A stretch of 17,735 nucleotides of DNA from an uncultured Clostridia bacterium (GTDB lineage: Bacteria; Bacillota; Clostridia; Oscillospirales; Acutalibacteraceae), in contig CANQSG010000021.1 in NCBI GenBank assembly GCA_947626485.1, positions 1 through 17,735 on the forward strand, given 5' to 3'. Positions 12,616-17,735 of this stretch are shown here, in pieces. The notes under the pieces were generated by a model. That model worked only from the letters and a program-made list of their open reading frames with translations, was not told the origin of the DNA and did no database searches. Numbering within the stretch: position 1 is the stretch's first letter; every line of letters begins with the position of its first letter. The translations under genes and the position numbers were made by a program.

Positions 12616-12786
12616 ATGCGGCAAAAATTCAACGTCTGCCCGCGGTGCGGATCGTATCTCGATTACGGGGAAATTTGCGACTGCGCACGAGCGGATCACA
12701 AGGACGCCGACCCGGCGAGCGGCGCGCAGACCGCGCCGCCAAAACGGGCGGACGGCGCCGGACACGGGAAGGAACGGCGCCTATGA
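12616..12786 (+). CDS. Small zinc-ribbon-like phage protein
   Basis: A 56-residue protein; ATG at 12616 with AAGGAG 9 bp upstream. The N-terminus NVCPRCGSYLDYGEICDC is a CxxC...CxC cluster (Cys8, Cys11, Cys21, Cys23) that probably binds one zinc. The remainder is a disordered basic/Pro-Ala tail. Similar tiny zinc proteins are frequent in clostridial phages, function unknown. Its stop overlaps the next start in CTATGA, giving translational coupling. Confidence 0.7.
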   Translation: MRQKFNVCPRCGSYLDYGEICDCARADHKDADPASGAQTAPPKRADGAGHGKERRL

Positions 12787-13007
12787 ACAACCATCCGAAT
12801 CCGCGCGCGGGTCGCTTCCCCGAGCGGCTCCGCGCGCTGCGGGAAGGCCGCAGAATGAACCGCCGCGCGCTGGCGGAGCTCTGCGGCCTGAGCAAAAACA
12901 TGATCGCACAGTATGAAGCAGGTCAGAAAATGCCGTCCGTCGAAACGCTCGTCACGATCGCAAACTTTTTCGACGTCTCGGTCGACGAACTGCTGGGGCG
13001 GAAATGA
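12783..13007 (+). CDS. XRE-family transcriptional regulator
   Basis: A 74-residue protein from the ATG at 12783, which overlaps the previous stop and follows GGAAGGA. It is almost entirely an HTH_3 domain: FPERLRALREGRRMNRRALA, ELCGLSKNMIAQYEAGQKMP and SVETLVTIANFFDVSVDELL. A DNA-binding regulator, probably dimeric, acting within the element. It has no partner toxin and lies far from the immunity switch, so it may control mid or late genes; that part is inference. Confidence 0.9.
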   Translation: MNNHPNPRAGRFPERLRALREGRRMNRRALAELCGLSKNMIAQYEAGQKMPSVETLVTIANFFDVSVDELLGRK

Positions 13008-13023
13008 GAAAGAGGGCAACGAA

Positions 13024-13344
13024 ATGGAAAAATTCGACCTTTGGCCGCTCAACGAAAACTACACGGAAATCCTGCGGCTGGACATGCTGCTGACCGCCGC
13101 GGAAATTCCACACACGCTCGACCGCATGTTCGACGGCTGGATCGTATGCTATCCGACGCGCAAACACCCCGAGCTCGTCTGCGACGCGATCGAGCATCGC
13201 GGCAACGCGTGGGACGGCAGCGACATCATCGAGATCATGGGCTTGTGCGGCGACGAGGACGTCGAAAACGGCCTGACCGCGCAGGAAGTCTTTGACCGGA
13301 TCAAAACAGACTGGATTGCAAGAGGAGGAACTAAAAATGCGTGA
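13024..13344 (+). CDS. Hypothetical phage protein
   Basis: A 106-residue protein; ATG at 13024 after AGAAAGAGGG. The pattern MLLTAAEIPHTLDRMFDGW, then a beta segment, IVCYPTRKHPELVCDAIEHR and a helical end, DIIEIMGLCGDEDVENGLTA, resembles small proteins common in clostridial phage middle regions without known function. It sits between the XRE gene and the YopX gene in one tightly packed operon. Confidence 0.75.
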   Translation: MEKFDLWPLNENYTEILRLDMLLTAAEIPHTLDRMFDGWIVCYPTRKHPELVCDAIEHRGNAWDGSDIIEIMGLCGDEDVENGLTAQEVFDRIKTDWIARGGTKNA

Positions 13345-13735
13345 AATCTTATTCCGCGGCAAGAGAATGGACAATGACGCGTGGGTCTACGGCGACCTGC
13401 AGCGCGACCTCGACGACGGCTGGGTCGGCATCGTCGGCCAGCACAGCAGGGATCCCTTTTTCCCCGTCGACCCGGCGACCGTCGGGCAATACACCGGCCT
13501 GCGCGACAGCGAGGGCGACCCGATCTTCGAAGGCGATATCCTTTCCGCGCATTTCGACCCGGACTACCCGGAGGTCGAATCCCGGTATCTCGTGACATTC
13601 CGCAACGTGGCCTTCACGCTCGTAGACAAAAGCGGCTTGTTTTGCGACCTTTCCGACGGTTTCGAAAAGCAATTCAAAGTCATCGGCAACACCCACGACA
13701 CCCCGCGGCTGATGGGAGGGACGAATGAGGCATGA
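13337..13735 (+). CDS. YopX family phage protein
   Basis: A 132-residue protein. I chose the ATG at 13337, with AGAGGAGG just upstream; the longer frame from 13292 lies in the previous gene. MREILFRGKRMDNDAWVYGD followed by VGQYTGLRDSEGDPIFEGDI is the characteristic YopX signature, and FKVIGNTHDTPRLM is the usual end. The family is widespread in Gram-positive phages (first noted in Bacillus phage SPbeta) and forms a beta-rich fold. Its role is not established. It overlaps the previous gene by 8 bp and the next by 4 bp. Confidence 0.92.
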   Translation: MREILFRGKRMDNDAWVYGDLQRDLDDGWVGIVGQHSRDPFFPVDPATVGQYTGLRDSEGDPIFEGDILSAHFDPDYPEVESRYLVTFRNVAFTLVDKSGLFCDLSDGFEKQFKVIGNTHDTPRLMGGTNEA

Positions 13736-14037
13736 AATGCCGTAACTGCGGGAAGGAGTTTTTCGAAAAAACGGTCATGCAGAAATACTGCTCGGTAAAA
13801 TGCCAGCAGATTTATCGAAGGACGCACGATCTGAACGCGGAGAGCCCGGCAATCACCTTTTCCTGCGCGAAATGCGGCAAGGTAGTCACCACCGAACCGG
13901 GCACCGGCGACCGGCGCATGAGGTTCTGCAGCGCCGTGTGCGAGAAGAAATACTGGCGGCACCCGCATTGGGAGCGGAAAGGCACGATGTTTAACGCGCC
14001 GGGCTGGCAGCTGAAACAGCGGGAAAACAAATGCTGA
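13732..14037 (+). CDS. Double zinc-finger phage protein
   Basis: A 101-residue protein; ATG at 13732 overlaps the YopX stop (ATGA). Two similar zinc modules: Cys3-x2-Cys6 with Cys20-x3-Cys24, and Cys45-x2-Cys48 with Cys66-x3-Cys70. This CxxC...CSxxC layout looks like an internal duplication of a treble-clef-like finger. The basic C-terminus ends in a lone Cys. Nucleic-acid binding is likely from charge and fold type but not shown. It is the last gene of the operon before the toxin-antitoxin unit. Confidence 0.7.
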   Translation: MKCRNCGKEFFEKTVMQKYCSVKCQQIYRRTHDLNAESPAITFSCAKCGKVVTTEPGTGDRRMRFCSAVCEKKYWRHPHWERKGTMFNAPGWQLKQRENKC

Positions 14038-14057
14038 TTTTAATAACGAAAAAGTAC

Positions 14058-14086
14058 TTGACAAATCCAAACCGCTCGCGTATAAT
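14058..14086 (+). promoter_or_regulatory. Perfect consensus promoter for the toxin-antitoxin operon
   Basis: TTGACA, 17-bp spacer, TATAAT; both boxes match consensus fully. The start is near 14093, 20 bp before the toxin start codon. Such a strong promoter normally needs repression, presumably by the HTH antitoxin. Confidence 0.85.
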
Positions 14087-14112
14087 GGAACCGGGAAGGG
14101 GGAAAGCTGGCG

Positions 14113-14475
14113 GTGCATGAGATTTATTTTTACCGGGGCAAGGACGGCAAAAGTCCGGTCGCAGAGTACCTCCGGGAGCTGGCGCGCCGGAGCGACAAGG
14201 ACAGCCGCATCAAGCTGCACAAGATTCAGGACTACATCAGCGCCCTGCGGGAATACGGGCTGCAGCTCCGGGAGCCGTACATCAAGCATCTGGACGGCGA
14301 AATCTGGGAACTGCGTCCCCTGCGCGACAGGATCCTTTTTGTGGCGTGGCACAACGGCAGCTTTGTCCTGCTCCACAGCTTCCTCAAAAAAACGCAGAAA
14401 ACCCCGGCGCGGGAAATAGAACAGGCAAAAAGAGAGCTTGCAGATTTGACAGAAAGGGGCGTTGACAATGCATAA
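14113..14475 (+). CDS. higB: HigB/RelE-like toxin (phage Gp49-like family)
   Basis: A 120-residue protein from the GTG at 14113, with GGGGGAAA upstream; no ATG lies near in frame. EIYFYRGKDGKSPVAEYLRE, the central IKLHKIQDYISALREYGLQL and the end LDGEIWELRPLRDRILFVAW, FLKKTQKTPAREIEQAKREL match the Gp49-like subgroup of the RelE/HigB fold. Such toxins cleave mRNA on the ribosome. Conserved Arg in ELRPLRDR and Lys in the LKKTQKTP segment are the usual functional positions. Toxin first and antitoxin second, overlapping by 8 bp, is the HigBA arrangement. It probably stabilises the element or acts in phage defence. Confidence 0.88.
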   Translation: MHEIYFYRGKDGKSPVAEYLRELARRSDKDSRIKLHKIQDYISALREYGLQLREPYIKHLDGEIWELRPLRDRILFVAWHNGSFVLLHSFLKKTQKTPAREIEQAKRELADLTERGVDNA

Positions 14476-14758
14476 CAGCGCGATAGGCGAAACGTGGGAC
14501 GCGCTCGAGAAGGAGCTTTTCACGCCGGAGGAAATCGCCGCCAGCCGGTTGCGGGTGGCGCTGATCGGCGAGCTGATCCGGGCGCGGCAGGAAAAGGGCA
14601 TCAGCCAGAAAAAGCTCGAAGAATTGAGCGGGGTCAAGCAGCCCGTCATCGCCCGCATGGAAAAAGGCAGCACCAACCCGCAGATCGACACGCTGCTGAA
14701 AGTTCTGGCGCCGCTCGGCAAGACCCTCGCGATCGTCCCGCTCGACCCGCCGAAATAA
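14468..14758 (+). CDS. higA: HigA-like XRE antitoxin
   Basis: A 96-residue protein from the ATG at 14468 (AAGGGG upstream), overlapping the end of the toxin gene. The N-terminus is acidic (WDALEKELFTPEEI), probably the toxin-binding segment. The C-terminal two-thirds is an XRE helix-turn-helix (RQEKGISQKKLEELSGVKQP and VIARMEKGSTNPQIDTLLKV). It should neutralise HigB and repress the consensus promoter at 14058-14086. It is followed at once by a strong terminator, so the pair is a closed transcription unit within the element. Confidence 0.9.
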   Translation: MHNSAIGETWDALEKELFTPEEIAASRLRVALIGELIRARQEKGISQKKLEELSGVKQPVIARMEKGSTNPQIDTLLKVLAPLGKTLAIVPLDPPK

Positions 14759-14761
14759 CGC

Positions 14762-14790
14762 AAAGCCCGGCTTCCCCGCCGGGCTTTTTT
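14762..14790 (+). terminator. Intrinsic terminator after the antitoxin gene
   Basis: AAAGCCCGGC, loop TTCCCC, then GCCGGGCTTT continuing as a T-run. A strong stem with U-tract. Confidence 0.9.
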
Positions 14791-14813
14791 TCTGTCACAA
14801 ACCCGCCGCAGAG

Positions 14814-14843
14814 CGCGAAGCAACGCCTTCGCGTTCTTTTTTT
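14814..14843 (+). terminator. Second intrinsic terminator
   Basis: CGCGAAG (14814-14820), loop CAACGC, CTTCGCG (14827-14833), then TTCTTTTTTT. Two terminators in a row insulate the TerS block from the upstream operon. Confidence 0.75.
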
Positions 14844-14860
14844 ATGCGAAGAAAATTTTT

Positions 14861-14903
14861 TCAAAATCCCGCCAGTGGCGGGCGCAGGCATTTTGAACTG
14901 CGC
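14861..14903 (+). other. Structured non-coding element before TerS, possible pseudoknot or packaging site
   Basis: TCAAAAT (14861-14867) pairs with ATTTTGA (14890-14896) around a perfect hairpin CCCGCC-AGT-GGCGGG (14868-14882). GCGCAG (14882-14887) pairs with CTGCGC (14898-14903). The second stem interlocks with the first, giving an H-type pseudoknot order in RNA. The stretch from 14844 to 15005 has no gene. Position before terS also fits a cos or pac site. Confidence 0.4.
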
Positions 14904-15005
14904 TAAAATAAGAAATAAAGATTCCATATGCTGCGCGTCCGCGGCTTGTTTTGCGCAAAAAGCGGCGGGTGCAGGACGCGGCGCGCGCTGCGCGGGGGCG
15001 GTGGT

Positions 15006-15473
15006 ATGGCGCGGCAATCGAAATACGACACGGACATCAAGCCGTATCTGGACGACATTCGGAAAGCGGTCGAGGCGGGGGCGACGGTCGAGGAGATCGC
15101 CAAGGCCTTCGGCATCGCCCAAAGCTCGATTTATAAATACAAAGCGGAAAAACAAGAATTTGCGGAGGTCTTTGCACGCGGGCGCGCGCGCGTCGTCTTT
15201 GACATCAAGGCGGCGCTGCTGAAAAAGGCGCTCGGCTACGACTACCGGGAGCAAAAGTCGGTCGGCAAAAAGGATAAGGACGGCGAAAACATCGTCCTTG
15301 TCGAGACCTACACGCGCCATTGTCCGCCGAGCGAGACGGCGGCGGCGATGTTACTTCGCAACTACGACAAGGACTGGATCGACCGGGACAACGCCTCGGC
15401 GCGGCTCAAACAGCAGGAGCTCGAGCTCAAAAAAGAGATCGCAAAGGCGAACAACTTCGACCTCAACGTTTAG
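15006..15473 (+). CDS. Phage terminase small subunit-like HTH protein (TerS)
   Basis: A 155-residue protein; I chose the ATG at 15006, where the basic MARQSKYDTDIKPYLDDIRK N-terminus typical of this group begins. The longer frame from 14928 has an atypical Cys/Arg-rich start. An HTH lies at about 22-46 (VEAGATVEEIAKAFGIAQSS). A central helical region (ARVVFDIKAALLKKALGYDY) follows, then THR-type HCPPSETAAAMLLRNYDKDW and a coiled C-terminus (LKQQELELKKEIAKA). These match TerS-like proteins often labelled transposase-like. TerS recognises the packaging site and recruits the large terminase. No large subunit follows. The next gene starts 11 bp after its stop. Confidence 0.7.
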   Translation: MARQSKYDTDIKPYLDDIRKAVEAGATVEEIAKAFGIAQSSIYKYKAEKQEFAEVFARGRARVVFDIKAALLKKALGYDYREQKSVGKKDKDGENIVLVETYTRHCPPSETAAAMLLRNYDKDWIDRDNASARLKQQELELKKEIAKANNFDLNV

Positions 15474-15483
15474 GAGGGGCAGC

Positions 15484-16221
15484 ATGGCAGAGCGGAATTA
15501 TTACGTCGTCAGCGGCGACAACTGTCTGTTCGAGGCGCTCACGAAAGAGCAGACCCTCGCGGCGATCGAGCAGGCGGTCAACACCGGCAGGATTTCCGAC
15601 GTCGACGCCGGTTTTGTGACGAAGATCAAGGAGCAAAACAAGGGCGCCGGGCTGAAATTCTGGGTCGGCACGCAGGCGGAATACAACGCCGTCCGGACAA
15701 AGCAAAACAACTGCTTTTACATCATCACTGACAGCCCCGACGCCGTCGCCCAGCTGCAAGCGTCGGTCGATAAATTGCAGGCAAGCGTCGACACCTTAAG
15801 CCGCTCGCTGTCCGAAAAATTCACAAACGACGTGCTGTTCGAATCCGAAGAGGGCATTCCGAACGGCGATTTCGGCGCGTCGCAGAAATATATATGCGGG
15901 ACGCTGGAAATTTACGATTTTGTCGACATCAAGTGGGATTCCGCTCAATATTACAACGTCCGCTGCCGTGTGCAGCAGGCGCCGAATGACAACACGCTTT
16001 ACTACATTTTCGGGAGCTCCTGCGGAAGGGGCGCAACCGGAGCCGATGCGATAACGCTTTACAACATCAACCTGCAATACAGGTCTGTATCGACAAGGGT
16101 TGTGAAGAACAACTCGAGACGAATCTTGCTGCAAGATTCTGCAGGGACTATGACGTACGACGTGCCGATCCACAAGATCATAGGCGTCGAGCGGAACGGC
16201 AGGGCGCCGGATCAGGCATAA
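15484..16221 (+). CDS. Phage tail-fibre-type structural protein
   Basis: A 245-residue protein; ATG at 15484 after AGGAGGGG, which overlaps the TerS stop. Residues ~1-30 are YYVVSGDNCLFEALTKEQTL-type. At ~55-85 comes FWVGTQAEYNAVRTKQNNCF then YIITD, a motif recurrent in fibre and baseplate-associated proteins of Gram-positive phages. A heptad coiled coil follows (AQLQASVDKLQASVDTLSRS, about 88-113), then a beta-rich C-terminal domain (about 115-245). The trimeric fibre layout and receptor contact are inferred. Part of the C-terminal domain is more AT-rich than its neighbours, suggesting exchange of the host-binding tip. Confidence 0.65.
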   Translation: MAERNYYVVSGDNCLFEALTKEQTLAAIEQAVNTGRISDVDAGFVTKIKEQNKGAGLKFWVGTQAEYNAVRTKQNNCFYIITDSPDAVAQLQASVDKLQASVDTLSRSLSEKFTNDVLFESEEGIPNGDFGASQKYICGTLEIYDFVDIKWDSAQYYNVRCRVQQAPNDNTLYYIFGSSCGRGATGADAITLYNINLQYRSVSTRVVKNNSRRILLQDSAGTMTYDVPIHKIIGVERNGRAPDQA

Positions 16222-16254
16222 TTTTGACGCGCTTGACGCAAGGGAGCTGACACC

Positions 16255-17517
16255 ATGAGCGCATACCTCAACGGCCGCGACGTCTCGGTCTCGGTGGATT
16301 TTAACGGGGTCACGGCGATCGACGATCACCTGTCGTGGGACAGCGACAATCCGGTCGAAAACCGGGTCATCACGCAGGCGATCTTCAACGGCGGGATTTT
16401 TTGGCCGACATCCTTCGAGCAGGTGCATAAAATTCTCATCAACGGCCTCGCCGAGCTCGCCTTCCCCGTCGGCTCGATCCTCAAGGTCACCGACGCCGAC
16501 ACCGGAAACGTCTTGCGGTGGATGGTCGTCGACTACAACCACCCGCAGCGGGACGAAACAGACCCGTCCTTCCGCTCGCCGACCGTGACGCTGCTGCTGG
16601 ACGACGTCTACAGCAAGGCGGACAGATCCGCCCTGACGCTGCAATACGACGCCGGCGAGGCGCTCTATTACTGCGCCGAAGCGCTCGAGGCGGGGACATA
16701 CCACTTCGTCAACGAATACGCCGAGAACCAGATCGCGGCGGGGACGTATCAGTTCACCCTCGCGCAGAACGTGCCGAAAGGCGGGCAAATCTGCCTGAAA
16801 AGCGCCAACACGACGAAACCGCTCACGGGCACGCAGGTCACGACCTACGCGTCGGTCGGCGCGGATTCGCCGCTCGAGGACGACGTCGCGATCACCGAAG
16901 GCGACGGCGGCACGCTGCTCGGCACAACGAGCGGTGCGACCGCGACCGAAAACATGAACAATTTCACCCGCGTGCTGTTCGGCTCCTCGAACTACGCGCA
17001 GAGCGCCATGCGGCAGTGGCTCAACAGCGCCGGCGCGGCGGGCGAGGTCTGGACGCCGCAGACGGTTTTCGACCGGCCGCCGGCATGGGCGAAAACGCAG
17101 GCGGGCTTTTTGCACGGTCTGCCGGAGGATTTCCTCGCTTACGTGCAGACCGCGAGCATTCCCTGCGCGGGCAATTCGGTTTTCGAGGTCGACAGCCTCG
17201 ACGGGACGACCTGCAAAAAGGACACGGTTTATACCGTCAAAGACCGCTTTTTCCTGCCATCGCAGCCCGAGATGTACGGGACGTATGACAACAACGCCGT
17301 ACGGGACGGCACGATTTACCGGCTTTGGAACGAGGTCGGCGCGAGCATCCCGAAAACGGTGCAAGACCTGCTCAACACCGCGCGGCGGTACGCGCTGCGG
17401 TCGAATAACCGCTGGACGCCGACCGCGGCGAAGATCGTCAACGAAGAGGGCACAGTCGCAACCGCCTACGCAAACATGGACACCTATGCCGTCGCGCCGG
17501 TCTGCGTGATCGGATAA
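16255..17517 (+). CDS. Phage tail protein with DUF6273-like C-terminal domain
   Basis: A 420-residue protein; ATG at 16255 after AAGGGAG. The N-terminus has the fibre-type phrase DDHLSWDSDNPVENRVITQA. The middle repeats AGTYHF and AGTYQF. The C-terminal ~180 residues (SSNYAQSAMRQWLNSAGAAG, then WTPQTVFDRPPAWAKTQAGF, LHGLPEDFLAYVQ, and APVCVIG at the end) resemble DUF6273, a domain of phage virion proteins and surface proteins. It probably acts in host recognition on the virion. Adjacent to the previous fibre-type gene and followed by a likely tail assembly gene, it fits a tail-tip cassette. Confidence 0.7.
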   Translation: MSAYLNGRDVSVSVDFNGVTAIDDHLSWDSDNPVENRVITQAIFNGGIFWPTSFEQVHKILINGLAELAFPVGSILKVTDADTGNVLRWMVVDYNHPQRDETDPSFRSPTVTLLLDDVYSKADRSALTLQYDAGEALYYCAEALEAGTYHFVNEYAENQIAAGTYQFTLAQNVPKGGQICLKSANTTKPLTGTQVTTYASVGADSPLEDDVAITEGDGGTLLGTTSGATATENMNNFTRVLFGSSNYAQSAMRQWLNSAGAAGEVWTPQTVFDRPPAWAKTQAGFLHGLPEDFLAYVQTASIPCAGNSVFEVDSLDGTTCKKDTVYTVKDRFFLPSQPEMYGTYDNNAVRDGTIYRLWNEVGASIPKTVQDLLNTARRYALRSNNRWTPTAAKIVNEEGTVATAYANMDTYAVAPVCVIG

Positions 17518-17535
17518 GACGCGAGGAGGGAGAAC

Positions 17536-17735
17536 ATGCAGAACGACATTTACGAGCGGCTCGCGAAGATCGAGCGGGTCACAAACGCGCTGCAATCCGG
17601 CGACGCCGGGATCCTCTGGGCGGCATATAAGGCCGCCTGCGCCCGCGCCGACGAGACAGAAGCCGCGGCGTTCGCCCGGAAAATCCGGGACAAAATGCTC
17701 GAGGAATCCGACAAGCGCATGGCGCTCGACCGGCT
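17536..17735 (+). CDS. Tail fibre assembly chaperone-like protein, 3' end outside the window
   Basis: Partial, 66 residues visible. ATG at 17536 with GAGGAGGG upstream. The helical sequence IYERLAKIERVTNALQSGDA, then AAAFARKIRDKMLEESDKRM and ALDRL, resembles the N-terminal part of small proteins placed after fibre genes in clostridial phages (tail assembly, XkdW/DUF4376-type). The characteristic C-terminal half is outside the window, so the assignment rests on position and the KIRDKMLEESD segment. Confidence 0.5.
   Translation, partial: MQNDIYERLAKIERVTNALQSGDAGILWAAYKAACARADETEAAAFARKIRDKMLEESDKRMALDR

Noticed and set aside
15796..17595. A 599-codon open frame on the minus strand opposite the tail genes
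   Set aside because: It is antisense to two genes with good ribosome sites and recognisable tail-protein motifs. Its product is Arg/Val/Asp-rich low-complexity sequence typical of GC-rich shadow frames.

Overview
The window is GC-rich DNA that looks like a Gram-positive gut Clostridia chromosome of the Oscillospiraceae/Ruminococcaceae type. The evidence is strong AGGAGG-type ribosome sites, near-consensus sigma-A promoters and Firmicutes-typical families (membrane-anchored GDPD, YopX, DUF6017, HicB, phage HUH Rep). The assignment is inferred from gene content; no rRNA or tRNA gene was found.

Positions 1-4051 are chromosomal backbone: the 3' part of proA (gamma-glutamyl phosphate reductase), then on the minus strand a membrane-anchored glycerophosphodiester phosphodiesterase and an FAD-dependent oxidoreductase. 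The oxidoreductase gene is bracketed by two arrays of the heptad GAGTGAA, each next to a long hairpin, and each of the two minus-strand genes has a small GTCCGC/GCGGAC hairpin about 20 bp before its start codon.

Positions 4052-4463 hold no gene and are the likely left end of an integrated element (terminator hairpin, three 11-bp direct repeats). From 4464 the window is a mobile element with phage-like order. A leftward block carries a tyrosine integrase, HicB-like and DUF2442 proteins and a LexA/CI-like S24 repressor. A divergent immunity switch follows, with promoters on both strands and 17-bp operators of the form GTCACC-N5-GGTGAC. Rightward early genes are a DUF739-like Cro analogue and several small unknown proteins, interrupted by a leftward two-TM membrane gene that has its own promoter and terminator. 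Next come a replication block (stand-alone DUF6017-like protein and HUH rolling-circle Rep), an orphan C5 cytosine methyltransferase, small zinc-ribbon, XRE and YopX proteins, and a HigBA-type toxin-antitoxin pair under a perfect consensus promoter.

After two terminators and a structured non-coding stretch, a TerS-like protein is followed directly by tail-fibre-type genes. No large terminase, portal, capsid or tape-measure gene lies between them. Integrase, divergent repressor, Rep and TerS without a head module resemble a phage satellite (PICI-like), but an internally deleted prophage, or a prophage with an unusual late-gene order, fits equally well; the window ends before this can be decided. 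Two possible small RNA genes (about 5631-5711 on plus, about 9332-9253 on minus) each have a recognisable promoter and intrinsic terminator with no convincing reading frame between.
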